6,472 nt of DNA, taken from contig JAIOTM010000446.1 of the NCBI GenBank assembly GCA_021106755.1, positions 1-6,472 of the forward strand. Direction: 5' to 3'. Each line of letters opens with the position of its first letter. The first letter of the stretch is position 1. Source of the stretch: Candidatus Cloacimonadota bacterium. Lineage in GTDB: Bacteria > Cloacimonadota > Cloacimonadia > Cloacimonadales > JAIOQZ01. Shown here one piece after another: positions 1 through 6,424 of the stretch. The position numbers and the translations under genes were made by a program. The notes below the pieces were generated by a model. It did not search any database and was not told the origin of the DNA. It worked only from the letters and a program-made list of their open reading frames with translations.

Positions 1-69
1 TTCGCGTTCCAGCATGGCGGAGAGCTTGTGGATTATAACAAAACATTCTCAGCCGGAGTGGAATTCTGA
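1..69 (+). CDS. C-terminal end of an outer-membrane beta-barrel-type protein (5' partial)
   Basis: The frame is open from the first base and ends at TGA 67-69, giving the last 22 residues of a protein that begins outside the window. The tail reads ...DYNKTFSAGVEF, an alternating polar/hydrophobic strand closing on Phe. Many outer-membrane beta-barrel proteins end this way, because the terminal aromatic residue is part of the signal read by the barrel-assembly machinery. A PorV/PorQ-like or UPF0164-like barrel would suit a T9SS-bearing organism, but 22 residues cannot establish the family. The stop codon touches or overlaps the start region of the following protease gene, which suggests translational coupling and a shared transcript. 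That this is coding sequence is likely. The barrel assignment is inference from the terminal strand alone. Confidence 0.6.
   Translation, partial: FAFQHGGELVDYNKTFSAGVEF
55..58 (+). promoter_or_regulatory. Shine-Dalgarno-like GGAG before the non-AUG start of the protease gene
   Basis: GGAG lies inside the end of the upstream gene. It is 4 nt before ATT 63, 7 nt before CTG 66 and 10 nt before ATA 69, all in the protease frame. No comparable purine tract precedes the first in-frame ATG at 204, where the upstream bases read gattgaacagcta. This placement supports initiation near 66-71 rather than at 204. It is a short motif and could occur by chance. Confidence 0.4.
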
Positions 70-3000
70 TAAAGCGGTTAATTTTACCCCTGATACTGCT
101 TTGTGGAATAACCGGACTGCTGTTCTCGGCAGACGGAAAGATTCCAGCTATTAAGCAGCAGAAAGCGGTTCATCGGATAAAAACCCATCCGATTGAACAG
201 CTAATGGGAAAGACACGCGAACGCATTTCTTCAACTTCTTCCCGTGACTTACAGTTTACCAAACTCTTGGTTATGCTGGTGGAGTTTCAGGTAGATAATA
301 CTTCTCAAACAACTGGCAACGGAACCTTCCTTACTGAACAGGATTCTGCTTCCTGGCCTATCAGCATTGGTAAACCACCCCACGACAGGGAGTTCTACCG
401 TCATCACATGGAAGCTCTCAGATACTACTACAATACTGTCAGTTATGGTATATTTCAACCCGAATACGATATATTCCCTTTGCAGGGGTATTACACTCTT
501 CCACAGGAGATGATTTACTACAATCCTCCCGGTTTATCCGGTAGCGAATTAGTAGCTCGGTTTGAGCAGTATTTCTCGGATATTTTCACGACTGTCGATG
601 AAGACCCTGATGTGGATTTCAGCCAGTATTCGGATTTTCTGGTCATTCATGCCGGAGCAGACTGGCAACACGACATCAGAGGTGATTCTCCGGGAGACAT
701 TCCTTCCTTTTTCATAAATGTAGGTGATGGTAAAGAAGTTTACGTGGATGATGGTTCGGTGATGATTAAGCACCTGTGCAACATACCTGAAACCATTGTG
801 CAGGATACCACCGTAACTTACACAAATGGAATTAAATCTGTTAGTGGGTACGGAGTAATAAACTCGGTGCTTGTTCATGAGTTCGGACATACGCTGGGTT
901 TCTGTGACCTCTATAACACAGCTAACTTCCGTCCTATGGTTGGCTATTGGGATATAATGGACAGTGGCGGTTCTACGTTGCTTTCCTTTGGAGCAGAGGA
1001 GAATGGCGAAGAAGTAATATACGCGGTTGAAGGTGGTATTCCTACATTGCCCAATGCCTGGCATAAAGAACTTGTATGGGGAGAGCAACTCCGGCAAATG
1101 GGAGTGATAAAAGATATATCACAACTGGATTTATCTCAACCTGTTCATGTAATTGCCGCAGGCAGACAATATGAGGGAAACATTGGGCAGAATGAAGCTT
1201 ACATTATTCGTGTTCCTCTTAGTGAAACAGAATACCTTTTAATTGAAAACCGGCAGACCGACCACGATAACGACGGAACCACTTCACTAAAGGCGAACGA
1301 TTCCGATAATCCCCGTGTGATACTGTTTCCCACTGGCTGGGACGACTCAAATAACATAGCTGACGAATATGATTACGCACTTCCCGGCTGGGTTGGCGAT
1401 GACGGCGAAGCCTACGGGGGCGGCTTAATTATCTGGCACATTGATAATGATATTATTTATAATCAGGGATATACAGACAGCAACGGCGATTTTATTTCTA
1501 ATTTTCAGAATAATTCAATCAACACCAGATTTTCCGAAAGGGGAATTCGGATTATAGAAGCGGATGGACTTAGCGACTTAGGAAATGTTTATTCCATGTA
1601 TTGGCAGGGCACAGAATACGAACCCTATTTTCCATACTTGCCGGAGTTGGACAGCAATCAGAGTTTTATCGGGTGGAGTTTAGAGCCGTTTAACAACGAG
1701 CTATCCCAGAACTCCAAACCGGCTCTACTTACAAATAAAGGTAATCCGGTTTTTTATCGATTATACGATTTTGACTCAGAGCATTATCAGTATCCTTTCC
1801 ATATACCGCCGGAGCGAGTTTCATTCCGTATTGCCGTATCTGTTTTTGATAAGACAGAGTACGTGCCCTTCTCCGAAGTTTCTAATCCGGCTTTAATCAG
1901 CCCGGTGCTTCATGAAGGTTTTTCTACTTCGCCGATAGTGAGTGAATTCGCGGTATTTTCTGGTGATGGTGTAGATTTTATTACTCAGCAACACACAGTT
2001 GATTACGACAAATGGGAGAATCGGCTTGGCTCTCTTGATTTTGGAATAAATGGCGCGGAGTTTATAGCAAAGTGTGACCTTAACAACAACGGTGTACCCG
2101 AATATGCTGTAGCCGATAGTAATCGGTTAGTAATTATTGAGAACCAGCAGGTGCGGGATGTTCATTTACTGAGCAGTCAGATAACTGGCGTACCTGTATC
2201 TGTCGGAGCAGAAGCAGTTGTGACTACCAGCGATTCCCTTCATTTCTTCAGCGGGAACAACCATTTCTCATACGCGTTTCCAGATGCGACTGTAGCGGCG
2301 GACATGGAATCATTTCTGGTTTCCTCACAGGGGAAACTGTATTCTTATGACCCTTCTGGGGCTGAAATAGCAATTGCACCTGTAAATTTGCCTTTCAGTT
2401 CTTCAGAATACAGACCTGTTCTTTATCGCGATGTACAAAACAGTGCTTACAGTGCCGATTATATCGCCGATAACAACGGCAGGATTTACCGTGTTAGAGC
2501 GGGAGTGGTTGAGAAAATTTTTGAGCTTTCAGGTTTCAATGTATCTGGAATAACTCAACTCGCAATCGGTAGTATCAACGATGATGGACGGATTTATCTG
2601 TGCTTCGCGGCAAAGAACCGCTTTTTCGCGATTTCCACGGAAGGTAGCATGGCACCGGGCTTCCCTGTTACGGTTGAGAATCAGTATGTGAAACCTCTCG
2701 GTGAGATGAAGCTGATGAAACTTTTTGGAGAGAAAATTATATTGGCAGAAAGTGCTGAACAGGGATGGCTCGCGGTTGACGGCTCCGGGAATTATCGTCA
2801 GGAGTATTCTTTGTTCCACAACCGTGTATCCGGTAGTGACGGTTTTTTCTGGAATCCCTATACCGAGCAGTTACATTATGTTTATCTTGCTCCTGTAGTA
2901 TCTACGGGGAATAATCCTTCTTCACATTGCAAAATCGCGATAGCCACACTCAGCGGTGTCAGTCAGAATCCGATTATCTGGAATGGACTGGATAGTGAAT

Positions 3001-3311
3001 ATCCTGGCTGTTTCTATGGAACTATAACAGCGTCTTCTTCTGCCGGAACAGCATTTACTGCTTTTGCCTATCCTAATCCGGTAAAATACGGACAAGCCCG
3101 TATCCGGGTGAGCGGTGCTACAACCGGAATTTCGGTAAAGATATTTGACATTGCAGGACATTGTGTACTTAATAAAAATTATCAGCACGAGAACGGAACT
3201 TACCAGGACCAGATTATCTGGGATACTGCTGGCGTTGCTTCGGGGATATACTTCGCGCGGGTAAAAAGTGGAAACAAAACTAAAATGATAAAAATTGGTG
3301 TTGAAAACTAA
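69..3311 (+). CDS. Secreted M6-family (immune inhibitor A-like) metalloprotease with T9SS type A sorting domain
   Basis: This is probably a zinc endopeptidase that crosses the inner membrane by Sec and the outer membrane by the type IX system, then is released or anchored at the surface. Numbered from ATA 69 (1080 residues), residues 1-21 form a signal peptide (n-region KR, core LILPLILL, likely cut after FSA). A short pro-region follows, then a strand LLVMLVEF near 66. The active-site motif HEFGHTLGFCD spans 270-280 with His270, Glu271 and His274; Asp280 is a candidate third ligand. A Met-turn-like WDIM lies at 294-297. IENRQ near 392 and GGGLIIWHID near 450-459 are further M6 landmarks. Residues about 660-970 look like a degenerate FG-GAP or propeller-like region (DLNNNG, INDDG, GFPV). 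The end, about 999-1080, is a type A sorting domain: YPNP at 1001-1004, then IFDIAG, SGIYF and a basic KTKMIKIG tail. The first ATG (204) would remove the whole signal peptide, so ATA 69 or the overlapping CTG 66 is preferred. The substrate is unknown. Confidence 0.9.
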   Translation: MKRLILPLILLCGITGLLFSADGKIPAIKQQKAVHRIKTHPIEQLMGKTRERISSTSSRDLQFTKLLVMLVEFQVDNTSQTTGNGTFLTEQDSASWPISIGKPPHDREFYRHHMEALRYYYNTVSYGIFQPEYDIFPLQGYYTLPQEMIYYNPPGLSGSELVARFEQYFSDIFTTVDEDPDVDFSQYSDFLVIHAGADWQHDIRGDSPGDIPSFFINVGDGKEVYVDDGSVMIKHLCNIPETIVQDTTVTYTNGIKSVSGYGVINSVLVHEFGHTLGFCDLYNTANFRPMVGYWDIMDSGGSTLLSFGAEENGEEVIYAVEGGIPTLPNAWHKELVWGEQLRQMGVIKDISQLDLSQPVHVIAAGRQYEGNIGQNEAYIIRVPLSETEYLLIENRQTDHDNDGTTSLKANDSDNPRVILFPTGWDDSNNIADEYDYALPGWVGDDGEAYGGGLIIWHIDNDIIYNQGYTDSNGDFISNFQNNSINTRFSERGIRIIEADGLSDLGNVYSMYWQGTEYEPYFPYLPELDSNQSFIGWSLEPFNNELSQNSKPALLTNKGNPVFYRLYDFDSEHYQYPFHIPPERVSFRIAVSVFDKTEYVPFSEVSNPALISPVLHEGFSTSPIVSEFAVFSGDGVDFITQQHTVDYDKWENRLGSLDFGINGAEFIAKCDLNNNGVPEYAVADSNRLVIIENQQVRDVHLLSSQITGVPVSVGAEAVVTTSDSLHFFSGNNHFSYAFPDATVAADMESFLVSSQGKLYSYDPSGAEIAIAPVNLPFSSSEYRPVLYRDVQNSAYSADYIADNNGRIYRVRAGVVEKIFELSGFNVSGITQLAIGSINDDGRIYLCFAAKNRFFAISTEGSMAPGFPVTVENQYVKPLGEMKLMKLFGEKIILAESAEQGWLAVDGSGNYRQEYSLFHNRVSGSDGFFWNPYTEQLHYVYLAPVVSTGNNPSSHCKIAIATLSGVSQNPIIWNGLDSEYPGCFYGTITASSSAGTAFTAFAYPNPVKYGQARIRVSGATTGISVKIFDIAGHCVLNKNYQHENGTYQDQIIWDTAGVASGIYFARVKSGNKTKMIKIGVEN
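172..193 (+). repeat. Perfect 7-bp inverted repeat (possible RNA hairpin) just before the first in-frame ATG
   Basis: ATCGGAT (172-178) and ATCCGAT (187-193) are exact reverse complements separated by an 8-nt loop, AAAAACCC. The element lies within the pro-region codons of the protease, 10 nt before ATG 204. There is no following T-tract, so it is not a rho-independent terminator. It could hinder or tune initiation at 204, or it may be chance. Confidence 0.3.
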
Positions 3312-3314
3312 TAC

Positions 3315-3319
3315 GGAGG
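3315..3319 (+). promoter_or_regulatory. Strong Shine-Dalgarno GGAGG for the first DUF5683-like paralog
   Basis: GGAGG lies in the 15-nt gap after the protease stop codon, 7 nt before ATG 3327. It is the best ribosome binding site in the window and fixes the start of this gene. It also indicates that the gene can be translated independently of the protease, unlike the next two genes. Confidence 0.8.
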
Positions 3320-3326
3320 CAGTACA

Positions 3327-4241
3327 ATGAAAAAAACAATGATTATGATATTCCTGTTAACAGTAGCTATAACACTGCTGACCGCGCAGGAAGTCGAACC
3401 CTTTGAACCGGAAATGGAGCAGACGCGGGAGATACAGGATTCCACAGAAACGAAAGTTAGTCAGGGGTATAAGTACCAGCGAAAATCCGCGCTAACCGCG
3501 ATGTTACTCTCTTCAATATTTCCCGGCTCAGGTCAGTTCTATGCTAATCCCCATTCAATTACCGCGTATGTTTTTCCGGTGGTTGAAATCGCCCTTTGGG
3601 CGGGATATATAATTTATCAGGGAAAAGGTACAGATAAAGAAGACGAGTATATGAAGTATGCTACCGATGAAACAGTTACTGTTGGTAATTCTACCGGACC
3701 ACGCTATAGCCGTCTCTATCAAGAGATGGTGGAATCAGACCTGACGATGCAGTACCCCAACGACATCTATGATGAATCGCATTTCCGATTAGATGACAAC
3801 AATACTCAGCATTTTTACGAGGACATCGGCAAGTACGACAAATACATTTTCGGCTGGTGTGACTGGTATGATATATACGCGGCACATGGAATAGACTGGG
3901 CATGGTTTTTTGACGATCCTGATGATACTGATCCTAAATCCTGGATTGGAAATTATCCCACAAAACCAGGTGAAGATACAACTGAGTACGATGCACCCTA
4001 TAGTGCGATGCGGAGTGAATATAACGATATGCGTCGGGAAGCCGAAGACCTTTATCAGACTGCCGATATGTTAACTTTTGGTCTGGTTTTCAATCACATA
4101 ATAAGTTCGTTAGATGCTCTCAGGGTTACCCGCCAATACAACTCAGAGTATATTTCACAGGCTCCTTACAAAATGCGGGTAAAAACCGCTATGGTTAACA
4201 AAAACATTACTCCTGTTCTCACACTGAGTTACAAATTCTGA
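3327..4241 (+). CDS. DUF5683-like envelope protein, paralog 1 of 3
   Basis: The function is unknown. The 304-residue product starts with a clear signal peptide (KK, then hydrophobic 5-18, ending LLTAQ). An acidic, Glu-rich linker (21-45) and a basic YKYQRKS stretch follow. The motif SSIFPGSGQFY (62-72) runs into a hydrophobic segment at about 79-97. This 'S..(L/F)PG.GQ.Y' block followed by a membrane helix is how I recognise DUF5683-like proteins of the FCB group. The middle is rich in Asp, Tyr and Trp (DKYIFGWCDW at 171-180, DWAWFFDDPDD at 190-200). A second helix-forming block near 245-267 contains FNHIISSLDALR, shared with both following genes. The C-terminus LTLSYKF looks like a terminal beta-strand. 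It is the longest of the three; the extra length is in the N-terminal linker and acidic middle. Coding status is near certain and the family name is moderately sure. Confidence 0.85.
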   Translation: MKKTMIMIFLLTVAITLLTAQEVEPFEPEMEQTREIQDSTETKVSQGYKYQRKSALTAMLLSSIFPGSGQFYANPHSITAYVFPVVEIALWAGYIIYQGKGTDKEDEYMKYATDETVTVGNSTGPRYSRLYQEMVESDLTMQYPNDIYDESHFRLDDNNTQHFYEDIGKYDKYIFGWCDWYDIYAAHGIDWAWFFDDPDDTDPKSWIGNYPTKPGEDTTEYDAPYSAMRSEYNDMRREAEDLYQTADMLTFGLVFNHIISSLDALRVTRQYNSEYISQAPYKMRVKTAMVNKNITPVLTLSYKF

Positions 4242-4242
4242 T

Positions 4243-4917
4243 ATGCGGAAAATCGTCCTGTTGATTGCTATGCTGGCGTTAGTCAGCTTTCTGGTTGCCG
4301 AACAGGTATCGGTACGCCGCGCGGTTTTTTTATCGGCTTTAATGCCTGGTGCCGGCGAGTTTTACGCTAAAGAATACAATAAAGCCGCCATGTTTTTTGG
4401 AGCGGAACTACTTCTGTATTTCTCTTATTTCCGGCTTCAGCAGGAACTTGACTGGTCTGTTGAAGGCTACAAAGACTATGCCGCCCAATACGCGGGTATC
4501 GAAGCGAAAGATTTCTCAGATGAATTTTACCAGCAGATACAGGACTGGGAGAGTAGCGAAATATACAACGATGGAGTTATCCGGGATGCCCGAAATTACT
4601 ATCTAATCTATAATAACGATAAAGATGGATACGAGGAGTACTTAGATAATTTCCTTTATACAGGTGATAAAAGCTGGAACTGGGATTGTGAGAGCCATTG
4701 GCATAAATACCACAACCTGCGGCAACATAAGCAGGATATGGAAATCTACTCTAAATTTGTTTTCGGAGCGGCTCTCGTAACACGTATCATCAGTGTAATT
4801 GATGCCGCGAGATCTGCTCGTGGGTATAACCGTGCCGAGAGAGAGTTAGGCAACATCAAGATAATTCCTGAATTATCAAAAAAAGGGCTGACACTAATCT
4901 ATGAATATAAATTCTAA
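4243..4917 (+). CDS. DUF5683-like envelope protein, paralog 2 of 3
   Basis: The function is unknown. The 224-residue product has a signal peptide (RK, core IVLLIAMLALVSFLV, cut near AEQ). The motif SALMPGAGEFYAKEYNKA at 31-48 is the most canonical 'PG.G.FY' copy of the three here. A hydrophobic segment follows at about 49-64. The middle carries DYAAQYAG (78-85), which aligns with DYAVRFGG in paralog 3, and a Trp/Asp patch DKSWNWDCESHW (142-153). The block RIISVIDAAR (181-190) matches HIISSLDALR and HLISAINSVR in its neighbours. The protein ends LIYEYKF. ATG 4243 lies 1 nt after the preceding TGA with no evident Shine-Dalgarno sequence, so translation is probably coupled to paralog 1. Equal expression of the three proteins, or a complex between them, is possible but is inference. 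Confidence 0.85.
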   Translation: MRKIVLLIAMLALVSFLVAEQVSVRRAVFLSALMPGAGEFYAKEYNKAAMFFGAELLLYFSYFRLQQELDWSVEGYKDYAAQYAGIEAKDFSDEFYQQIQDWESSEIYNDGVIRDARNYYLIYNNDKDGYEEYLDNFLYTGDKSWNWDCESHWHKYHNLRQHKQDMEIYSKFVFGAALVTRIISVIDAARSARGYNRAERELGNIKIIPELSKKGLTLIYEYKF

Positions 4918-5572
4918 AATAATAGTGCTTATCTGCATTTTCGTAGTACTTTCAGGCTTTGCTTCCGCCTTACCGCAAGTCTTGAAAGCTTTTGTGAAAT
5001 CGGCAGTTGTGCCGGGTTGGGGAGAGTTATCCAACGGCTCGAAGTTGGGTTACCCGTTTATCGCTAACGAAGTAGCTTTGTGGAGTATGTACTTCTACTT
5101 TTCAAACGAAGCAACCCTTAACGAAGATGCTGCTTTTGATTATGCTGTTCGCTTTGGCGGAGTTAATCCCGAAGGTAATTACGATGACGATTATTTCCAG
5201 CATCTCTCGAAATTCAATAGTTACGGTTTCGAACCGGGCGGATTTAACGAAGACATTCAACGTACAGCGATTAGCAAGTATCCAGGCGATTCTGCCGCTC
5301 AACAGACTTACATCGAAGAAAACATGTACACTGATATTTATGCCTGGCAATGGAGTACCCGTCAGCAACGAAGCGATTACACTAAGCTACGCAACGACTA
5401 TTCTCATAATAACGATTACGCCAAGACTGTAACCGGAGTGATTGTCGTAAATCATCTGATTAGCGCAATCAACTCCGTTAGGATAGCTGTGAAAAAAGAA
5501 CGGGGAATAACCTTTGATGTTCGGTTGAATCAGGATATGATACCGATAATTAACGCGCAACTACGCTTTTAA
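4901..5572 (+). CDS. DUF5683-like envelope protein, paralog 3 of 3
   Basis: The function is unknown. The 223-residue product has a signal peptide (Lys6, core IIVLICIFVVLSGF, likely cut after ASA at 21-23). Its version of the shared motif is KSAVVPGWGELSNGSK (33-48). It keeps Pro-Gly and the second Gly but loses the usual (Q/E)-F-Y. A hydrophobic segment NEVALWSMYFYF spans 56-67. The middle holds DYAVRFGG (80-87), DDDYFQ (95-100) and an aromatic patch DIYAWQWS (145-152). The common block VVNHLISAINSVR (182-194) and terminal NAQLRF follow. ATG 4901 lies inside paralog 2, overlapping it by 17 nt. AGGG at 4884-4887 is 13 nt upstream, a weak and distant ribosome site, so coupling to paralog 2 is likely. 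A GTG at 4925 would delete the charged n-region of the signal peptide and is less plausible. Confidence 0.83.
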   Translation: MNINSKIIVLICIFVVLSGFASALPQVLKAFVKSAVVPGWGELSNGSKLGYPFIANEVALWSMYFYFSNEATLNEDAAFDYAVRFGGVNPEGNYDDDYFQHLSKFNSYGFEPGGFNEDIQRTAISKYPGDSAAQQTYIEENMYTDIYAWQWSTRQQRSDYTKLRNDYSHNNDYAKTVTGVIVVNHLISAINSVRIAVKKERGITFDVRLNQDMIPIINAQLRF

Positions 5573-5608
5573 TCCCATATTATGCCTTATACCAAACTGC
5601 TATCAGTT

Positions 5609-5614
5609 AGGTGG
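5609..5614 (+). promoter_or_regulatory. Shine-Dalgarno-like AGGTGG supporting a start at 5618 for the methyltransferase
   Basis: AGGTGG sits 3 nt before ATG 5618, whereas nothing purine-rich precedes the in-frame ATG at 5582 (upstream bases aatcccatatt). The spacing is short, but this is the only credible ribosome site here and it favours the 268-residue product. Confidence 0.5.
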
Positions 5615-5617
5615 AAA

Positions 5618-6424
5618 ATGCTGGTAAAAATAAAGAAGGCGATAAGAAGTTTTGTCCCCTATAGTGTCTATTCCAAAATCCCTGATTTTTTGCTTTATCT
5701 GAAATCTATAAAATATGTTGGCAATCGGTATGAATGCCCGTATTGCAAAGGAAAATTTGATAGATTTATCGCGGCAGGATTAAAAATACCGATAATTGAG
5801 GAAAAACAGATTATTGGAGCGGGATATAGGCATAATGTAATTTGTCCGAGATGTTTATCCAGTGATAGATCTCGTCACCTTTATCTGTTTTTTAAATATG
5901 AAAAGGCTGATATTTTTAAGAAGAAAATGAGAATTCTGCATGTCGCTCCAGAAAAAAGCTTACGAAAATATTTGCTTTCGCAACCAGATATCACTTATGT
6001 TTCAGCGGATTTAGATTCTCCAATAGCCGATGTGAAAATGGATATCACAAATATCCAATATGATGAGAATTCATTTGATATGGTTATTTGTAATCATGTT
6101 TTAGAGCATGTTCCAAATGATAAAAAAGCGATGTTGGAATTATACAGAGTATTAAAACCGGGTGGGATTTCCATTTTGCAGGTTCCAATCTCAAAAATTT
6201 TAGAGAAAACATTTGAAGATTTTGAAGTTGTTGAACCCGAAGACAGAGCAAAAGTATTTGGACAAAAAGATCATGTTCGGATTTATGGAAAAGATTATCG
6301 CAGTAAACTGGAAAGCGTTGGATTTGATGTATTCTCGTATTCCTTTATGGATGAACACACTCGTGAAGAAGCTGCTAAATATTGTTTAATAAATGATGAA
6401 AGAATTATTTACTGTCAAAAATAA
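5618..6424 (+). CDS. Zinc-ribbon class I SAM-dependent methyltransferase
   Basis: This is a cytoplasmic methyltransferase of unknown substrate. From ATG 5618 (268 residues), an N-terminal basic stretch leads to two Cys pairs, CPYC (40-43) and CPRC (76-79). They fit a split zinc ribbon. The Rossmann part starts with ILHVAPE (106-112) in place of a classic glycine-rich motif I. ADLDSPIADVKMDIT follows at 130-144, where Asp131 is the likely ribose-binding acid. Then come VICNHVLEHV (157-165) and LYRVLKPGG (175-183), hallmarks of the Methyltransf_11 group, and LQVPI and FGQKDHVRIYG near 188-224. Close relatives that I recognise by style often sit in O-antigen or other surface-polysaccharide clusters, but nothing here confirms a glycan substrate. 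The ATG at 5582 adds 12 residues and lacks a ribosome site. The rows I counted across 5881-6120 are about 31% GC, against roughly 38-55% in sampled rows of the preceding genes. This suggests a different origin. Confidence 0.85.
   Translation: MLVKIKKAIRSFVPYSVYSKIPDFLLYLKSIKYVGNRYECPYCKGKFDRFIAAGLKIPIIEEKQIIGAGYRHNVICPRCLSSDRSRHLYLFFKYEKADIFKKKMRILHVAPEKSLRKYLLSQPDITYVSADLDSPIADVKMDITNIQYDENSFDMVICNHVLEHVPNDKKAMLELYRVLKPGGISILQVPISKILEKTFEDFEVVEPEDRAKVFGQKDHVRIYGKDYRSKLESVGFDVFSYSFMDEHTREEAAKYCLINDERIIYCQK

Noticed and set aside
62..71. The ten bases aattctgata recur exactly at 4234-4243, also at a gene junction.
   Set aside because: Both copies span a Phe codon plus TGA stop and the next start, so the shared coding ending probably explains the match. 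A ten-base match is too short to call a repeat.
82..105. Possible lipoprotein signal because of a Cys in the protease signal peptide.
   Set aside because: The residues before the Cys (LILLC) do not fit a lipobox, which needs a small residue at -1. The Cys lies in the hydrophobic core, ahead of a better peptidase I site.
549..1097. A 182-codon open frame on the minus strand opposite the protease.
   Set aside because: It lies antisense to the conserved M6 catalytic region, has no recognisable domain, and the + strand reading carries all family motifs.
4349..4606. An 85-codon + strand open frame inside paralog 2.
   Set aside because: It is a shifted-frame shadow of a gene with a signal peptide and conserved motifs, and it shows no domain of its own.
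5102..5432. Open frames on both strands overlapping paralog 3.
   Set aside because: Both are shadows of the real gene, which matches its two neighbours in architecture.
6040..6056. Inverted repeat GGATAT / ATATCC with a 5-nt loop inside the methyltransferase gene.
   Set aside because: Short AT-rich inverted repeats are expected by chance in this composition, and it falls in the strongly conserved protein core, which explains the bases.
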